DNA from: Porphyromonas uenonis 60-3
Lineage (GTDB): Bacteria; Bacteroidota; Bacteroidia; Bacteroidales; Porphyromonadaceae
Assembly (NCBI RefSeq): GCF_000174775.1
Contig: NZ_ACLR01000171.1
Location: 1-49,497 of the forward strand
Length of the DNA: 49,497 nucleotides
Direction: 5' to 3'
The notes below the pieces were generated by a model. It was not told the DNA's origin and did no database searches. It saw nothing but the letters and a program-made list of their open reading frames with translations. Made by a program: the position numbers and the translations under genes. Below are positions 45,369 through 49,497 of this stretch, piece after piece. How positions within the stretch are numbered: position 1 is the stretch's first letter; every line of letters starts with the position of its first letter.

Positions 45369-46661
45369 TTACCAGCCACCAGTGGCTCCACCGCCACCGC
45401 CTGAACCACCGCCGAAGCCTCCGCCTCCGAAACCTCCACCGCTGAAACCGCCGCCGCCTCGTCCGAATGATCCTCCGAGGATAGAACCTATGATAGCTCC
45501 CGTGACAAAGCCCGAGCCATCGTCACGGTAGACTGTGTCATCCTTGTGGTGATCTTGATCACAGTAAAGGCAGTGATACTCCTCACGGTTGATATAGGCG
45601 ATACGCCGATCGGTAGAGCGCAAACGCTGCGTACCGACTCGTTGCATAGCGTAGGTTCCGCAGTGCGGGCAACGCTTGTAGGGTGAGCCTCCGACTACTT
45701 CGCCATAACGCTCTACAGCACCACAGTTGTCGCATTGCTTGACCAAATAGTACACGCTACCAAGTCGCTCTTCCAATTGTTGTGCGGGCGTAAGGAGCGA
45801 TAATTTATCCGTGCTGGAGAGTCGCTGCAACTTGTTTTGATGGCATGTAGCACAGCGGAGCGCCTCCTGAGAGAGACGATAGCGCAGGATAGCGTAGAGA
45901 GCGAGGAGTACGACGATGGCGCTCGCTATAAAGAGGAAGCTTCCGCCGATCATAGCGATCAAGGCAATGAATACGAAGCTAACGATCTGCCTATTGAGTC
46001 GTTTAGTCCTTTGCTCTGGAGCGGTCTGCTTGTCTCGGTATGAGGCCAGCATGACGACACAGAGGATCAGCACCAAGAGGACCACCAGTCCATTGAATAC
46101 GCCCTCCGCCACTTGATCTTCCTCGGAGCCATCGGTACGAGTAGCCCCTTCGTAGTTGGCCGAGATGGTCTCTTGTATCGCCTGCACGCCCGAGAGGATA
46201 CCTGTACTATAGTCACCACGCTTGAAGTGAGGCGCCATACGATGAGCAATGATCTGACTACAGAGGGCATCTGGTAGCACGCCCTCTAGTCCGTAGCCCG
46301 TCTCTATGCGTATCTGACGACTATCTAGCGAGATGAGCATGACGAAGCCACTATTGTCAACCTTAGAGCCAACGCCCCAGCCACGCAGTATCCCTAGTGC
46401 GAGCTCCTCGATAGAGCCTCCGTTGCCGATAGTCGGGAGGGTGATGACGACACCCTCCACGCCATGCGTCTGGCGCAGACTTTGGAGCGTCTCGTTGATA
46501 CGTTGTAGAGCTTCGGGCTCGATGATGTGCGCTACGTCCGAGACAAACTGCGTGCTGTCCTGTAGCTGTACGTTGGGGATATCCTCCCACGACAACGCCT
46601 TCTGAGCAGGTAATGCCCAGAAGGATAGCAATAGTCCGAGGAAGAGTAACGTGCGCTTCAT
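45369..46661 (-). CDS. TPM-domain protein with signal peptide and Gly-rich C-terminus
   Basis: 430 residues: signal peptide MKRTLLFLGLLLSFWALPAQ, TPM_phosphatase (DUF477) domain at about residues 35-165 (VSDVAHIIEPEALQRINETL, GWGVGSKVDNSGFVMLIS, RIETGYGLEGVLPDA), two membrane helices (about 190-255), two Cys zinc-ribbon pairs (CATCHQNK, CDNCGA...CPHCG, CLYCDQ), and a Gly/Ser-rich tail. Homologous to the YgcG/BA71-like proteins that pair with LemA. It lies 105 bp after lemA on the same strand; the pairing suggests an envelope role, exact function unknown. Confidence 0.88.
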   Translation of the reverse strand: MKRTLLFLGLLLSFWALPAQKALSWEDIPNVQLQDSTQFVSDVAHIIEPEALQRINETLQSLRQTHGVEGVVITLPTIGNGGSIEELALGILRGWGVGSKVDNSGFVMLISLDSRQIRIETGYGLEGVLPDALCSQIIAHRMAPHFKRGDYSTGILSGVQAIQETISANYEGATRTDGSEEDQVAEGVFNGLVVLLVLILCVVMLASYRDKQTAPEQRTKRLNRQIVSFVFIALIAMIGGSFLFIASAIVVLLALYAILRYRLSQEALRCATCHQNKLQRLSSTDKLSLLTPAQQLEERLGSVYYLVKQCDNCGAVERYGEVVGGSPYKRCPHCGTYAMQRVGTQRLRSTDRRIAYINREEYHCLYCDQDHHKDDTVYRDDGSGFVTGAIIGSILGGSFGRGGGGFSGGGFGGGGFGGGSGGGGGATGGW

Positions 46662-46668
46662 GAGAGGA

Positions 46669-46762
46669 CTTAGAGATTAGAAATTAGAGGTTAGAGATTA
46701 GAAGGACTAGGGGCTAGAAAGATCTCATCTCTAATATCTAACCTCTAACTTCTAATCTCTAA
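46669..46762. repeat. inverted ATTAGA-type simple repeat between lemA and the TPM gene
   Basis: AGAGATTAGAAATTAGAGGT and further ATTAGA units on the left are mirrored by CTCTAATATCTAACCTCTAA and CTTCTAATCTCTAAC on the right. The left and right arms can form a long imperfect hairpin with a short loop around AAGGACTAGGGGCTAG. Confidence 0.75.
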
Positions 46763-46765
46763 CAA

Positions 46766-47386
46766 CTAAAACTTCACTTGAGGAGCTTGCTCAGCGCCAG
46801 CCTCGGTCTGGAAGTAAGGACGCTGATGAAAGCCAAAGAGGCCAGCGAATATGTTCGTCGGAAAGCGACGTACCTTCGTATTGTACTGCTGCGCCTCATT
46901 GTTGAAGTCCATGCGAGCCGTCGTGATACGGTTTTCCGTACCCTCTAGCTGAGCTTGTAGCTGACGGAAGTTTTCGTCTGCCTTGAGCTCAGGATAACGC
47001 TCCACCACAACCATCAGTCTATTGAGTGCACTGGTTAGGTCTCCCTGAGCTTGCTGGAACTGATTCAGTTGCTCTTGAGTCATTCCATCACCAGCCTGTA
47101 TGATCGGCTGTGAAGCCTTAGCACGCGCATTGATCACCCCCTCAAGAGTCTCACGCTCATGAGAAGCGTAGCCTTTGACCGTCTCCACAAGGTTGGGAAT
47201 GAGGTCGGCACGGCGCTGGTATTGGTTCTCCACTTGGCTCCACGAGGTATTGACCTGCTCGTCTAGCACCACGAGCGAGTTGTACTGACCCACGCCCCAG
47301 AAGACGAGGAGCAGTACGACAGCCACGACGATGATCGTTAAGGTGAGACCACGACGTGACTTAGGGGCTGTAGTTTGATCTGTCAT
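46766..47386 (-). CDS. lemA: LemA family protein
   Basis: 206 residues with an N-terminal membrane helix (TLTIIVVAVVLLLVFWGVG), then the LemA signature YNSLVVLDEQVNTSWSQVEN and QYQRRADLIPNLVETVKGYA, and a helical domain with RLMVVVERYPELKADENFRQ. The end FAGLFGFHQRPYFQTEAGAE is typical. Small membrane-anchored helical protein of unknown function, often beside TPM-domain genes as here. Confidence 0.93.
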   Translation of the reverse strand: MTDQTTAPKSRRGLTLTIIVVAVVLLLVFWGVGQYNSLVVLDEQVNTSWSQVENQYQRRADLIPNLVETVKGYASHERETLEGVINARAKASQPIIQAGDGMTQEQLNQFQQAQGDLTSALNRLMVVVERYPELKADENFRQLQAQLEGTENRITTARMDFNNEAQQYNTKVRRFPTNIFAGLFGFHQRPYFQTEAGAEQAPQVKF

Positions 47387-47421
47387 AGTATTGAGAGTTT
47401 GTTAGTTAATGGATTCGTTGA

Positions 47422-47907
47422 TTAGAGTAGCTCAATGCGTTCCTCCGAGACCTTGCGCCCGCAGTAGTGACAGCGTAGCACCTCGTGCTCGGCATCTATC
47501 AGATGAAAGTGCGTACGCACTGGCTCATTGTTCGTAATGCACTTAGCATTGGGGCACTTGACGAAGCCAATGATCTCCTCGGGAAGGTGTAGCGTCCGCT
47601 TCTCCACCACCTCATAGTCCTTAATTATATTGACATGCACATCAGGGGCAAGGAGCGCTATACGGCTTGCCTCCTCATCGGAGAGCATCCGTCCAGAGAT
47701 CTTGATGATACCCTTCTTGCCTAGGTAGCGACTATCTAAGTTGTTGCCTATCGTGATAGGCTCCTCCATATCTTCGAGCTGTAGGAGATGGGCTATCTTA
47801 AAGAGCTTACTAGGGGGAATATGATCTATCACGGTGCCATTGCAGATGGCTGTGACCATCATCCCCTCTTGCTGCTTGATTAGAGCTTTCTGAGACTTAG
47901 CATTCAT
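47422..47907 (-). CDS. pyrI: aspartate carbamoyltransferase regulatory chain
   Basis: 161 residues from the ATG at 47907. A frame start at 47931 overlaps pyrB and fits less well. N-terminal allosteric domain VTAICNGTVIDHIPPSKLFK and IGNNLDSRYLGKKGIIKISG; zinc domain with FVKCPNAKCITN and LRCHYCGRKV giving the four Cys. It binds CTP/ATP and PyrB to form the holoenzyme of pyrimidine synthesis. It follows pyrB by 13 bp in one operon. Confidence 0.95.
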   Translation of the reverse strand: MNAKSQKALIKQQEGMMVTAICNGTVIDHIPPSKLFKIAHLLQLEDMEEPITIGNNLDSRYLGKKGIIKISGRMLSDEEASRIALLAPDVHVNIIKDYEVVEKRTLHLPEEIIGFVKCPNAKCITNNEPVRTHFHLIDAEHEVLRCHYCGRKVSEERIELL

Positions 47908-47920
47908 AGTGTGTAGTGTG

Positions 47921-48838
47921 TTACTTATCAACTTCTATACCGAGCACCTCGCAGAGTATCGACTGGCGTATGTAGAGCCCGTTCTGAGCTTGGCGAAAGT
48001 ACTCCGCCTTAGGACTGCTATCCACATCGATATCAATCTCATTGACACGAGGTAGCGGGTGGAGAATGCGGAGATTGTCCTTAGTCCCTTGTAGCATCTC
48101 CTTATTAAGTATGTAGACATCCTTGACACGCTCATACTCTTCCATATCTGTAAAGCGCTCCCGCTGTACCCTAGTCATGTAGAGTATGTCGGCATCGGCA
48201 ATCACCTCAGGGGTAAAAAGCGAGGTCTCCTCATAGCGTAGATGATGCTCATCGCAATATTGCCTGTACTCCTCGGGAAGCCTCAGCTCGGGCGGTGCGA
48301 CGAAGGTAAAGCGAGGCGAGAAGAAGCGCATCCCCTCTATAAGCGAGTGGATCGTACGTCCGAAGCGCAAGTCGCCTACCATCACGATGTGTAGATCCTT
48401 GAGAGTGCCCTGTGTAGAGCGAATTGTGTAAAGGTCAAGGAGCGTCTGCGAAGGGTGCTGATTGGCACCATCGCCAGCGTTGACGATCGGCACGGGCGAC
48501 ACCTCCGTAGCATAGAGAGCCGCACCCTCCAGGTAGTGCCGCATGATGATCACGTCGGCATAGTTAGAGACGATCAGGAGGGTGTCCTTCAGCGACTCGC
48601 CCTTTGTCGAACTACTAGACTTAGGATCGGAAAAGCCGATGACTCGTCCGCCCAACCTATTGACCGCCGTCTCGAAGCTCAGTCGGGTACGCGTCGAAGG
48701 TTCGAAAAACAGGGTGGCACCCACCATCCCATCCATTAGATGGCGATTAGGATTAGCCTCAAAGAGTGCAGCCCGATCCAAGATACGCAGTATATCTTGC
48801 TCAGCGCACTGCTCGATAGATACGATATGCTTCATCAT
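47921..48838 (-). CDS. pyrB: aspartate carbamoyltransferase catalytic chain
   Basis: 305 residues. Carbamoyl phosphate motif [13 protein letters not shown] (48-52 STRTR), [32 protein letters not shown], and aspartate-site [14 protein letters not shown]. It catalyses the first committed step of pyrimidine synthesis. Upstream, the minus strand has TACCTTTA close to a -7 box. Operon with pyrI. Confidence 0.97.
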   Translation of the reverse strand: MMKHIVSIEQCAEQDILRILDRAALFEANPNRHLMDGMVGATLFFEPSTRTRLSFETAVNRLGGRVIGFSDPKSSSSTKGESLKDTLLIVSNYADVIIMRHYLEGAALYATEVSPVPIVNAGDGANQHPSQTLLDLYTIRSTQGTLKDLHIVMVGDLRFGRTIHSLIEGMRFFSPRFTFVAPPELRLPEEYRQYCDEHHLRYEETSLFTPEVIADADILYMTRVQRERFTDMEEYERVKDVYILNKEMLQGTKDNLRILHPLPRVNEIDIDVDSSPKAEYFRQAQNGLYIRQSILCEVLGIEVDK

Positions 48839-49087
48839 ACGGCACAGTCTATTTTCATTTCATCCGTAAAGGTACAAAAAAGGCTAGACTACGATACACC
48901 TATCGCCCCTGCTCGGCAGGGCTGACGCATTATATATAGTTATTGCTGTCCAGTGAAAGCTTTTTGAGGGGGCATCGGGTAAATCGTTCTGCAGAAATGA
49001 GCTAACTATCAGTACCACTTGGATGAGACTAAAGTTCCTGTCCTCTCCTGAAATAGTACACAGTTGGGGAAGCCAACCCCAACAACA

Positions 49088-49497
49088 ATGAAACAAGAAA
49101 AAAGTAACCGAGGACGAAAGGGATATCCCTTAGATTTCAAGTGGAGAGTCATCGATGGCCTCCTAGCCACAGGCGAGAGCATCGCCACCACCAGCCAGCG
49201 CTACGGCATCACCGCACGCACCATTCGAAATTGGTTGCGTACCTTTGGTGTAGAGTTACCCAACCAAAGCACTATGAGCAAGACAAACAAGAACAAAGCC
49301 GTAGATCCAGATTACGCAGAACTCAAGCGCGAAAACGCTCGCCTCAAAGCAGCCCTCTTCCAAGCTGAGAGCAAGGCCTTGGTCAACAAAACACTACTCG
49401 AAGTGGTCTTGAATCGCTACCACATTGATCTAAAAAAAAAAGACCGATTTGTAGCCGTGAGACAGCTTGAATCCGCCCAAGTGAGAGATCAAAAGCT
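49088..49497 (+). mobile_element. IS3-family element, start of transposase orfA (runs off window)
   Basis: The ATG at 49088 gives MKQEKSNRGRKGYPLDFKWR, HTH SIATTSQRYGITARTIRNWL, and a leucine-zipper-like helix (DYAELKRENARLKAALFQAE, SKALVNKTLLEVV), the usual IS3-type OrfA layout. A run of ten A residues at about 49432-49441, near the window end, could be the programmed frameshift site leading to orfB. The left end of the element is probably within 49010-49070; the interval 48839-49087 otherwise holds the pyrB promoter region. Confidence 0.7.

Overview
The window looks like Bacteroidales DNA, most likely Porphyromonas or a close relative. Supporting signs are tetQ, ermF and IS4351, promoters of the form TTTG-N19-TAnnTTTG, conjugative-transposon genes of the CTnDOT type, and an ordinary chromosomal block (pyrB, pyrI, lemA, TPM-domain protein, Ca2+/Na+ antiporter). 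The genus is inferred from gene content only.

Layout. 1-4.4 kb: the C-terminal part of a VirD4/MobC-like coupling protein, then a minus-strand Rhs polymorphic-toxin locus. That locus holds a displaced Rhs core fragment, a broken Rhs C-terminal nuclease toxin, and several small immunity-type genes. 4.7-33 kb: the backbone of a conjugative transposon (DUF3945/DUF4099 protein, topoisomerase III, a large DNA methylase/helicase gene). The methylase/helicase gene carries a nonsense codon and a frameshift and is split into three pieces by two integrated elements of about 9.98 kb and 9.77 kb. Only about 228 bp of the host gene lies between them.

The two inserts are related and lie in opposite orientation. 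Each has two tyrosine recombinases at its outer end, a conserved hairpin block, two small excisionase-like HTH genes, an oriT-like block and mobA. Insert 1 (11558-21536) has lost its relaxase and carries a frameshifted IS4351, intact ermF and a truncated outer-membrane receptor gene. Insert 2 (21753-31522, reversed) carries an AbiE toxin-antitoxin pair flanked by repeated IS30-type ends, then tetQ with its attenuator leader. It also has only the first ~46 codons of rteA and a 33-codon stub of the mobB relaxase.

33-44 kb: a defence and relic zone. It contains an Abi_2 (AbiD/F) HEPN protein, broken IS30 and ISL3 transposases, and a two-gene Gabija-like system (OLD/TOPRIM nuclease plus UvrD-like helicase). 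A tightly overlapping four-gene minus-strand operon (small protein, HTH, primase-helicase, HTH) follows and resembles the replication block of a mobilizable island. 44-49 kb is ordinary chromosome on the minus strand, ending in the start of an IS3-family element.

Together the mobile part is a nested element with macrolide and tetracycline resistance and at least three anti-phage candidates (AbiE, Abi_2, Gabija). Most of its transfer functions are broken: no intact relaxase, no rteB, truncated rteA, broken methylase/helicase. It would therefore depend on helper elements for movement. The strongest new leads are the paired insertions and their att-like cores, the conserved outward promoter and leader at their inner ends, the IS-end-flanked AbiE cassette with its 15-bp operator-like palindrome, and the Gabija plus island operon.
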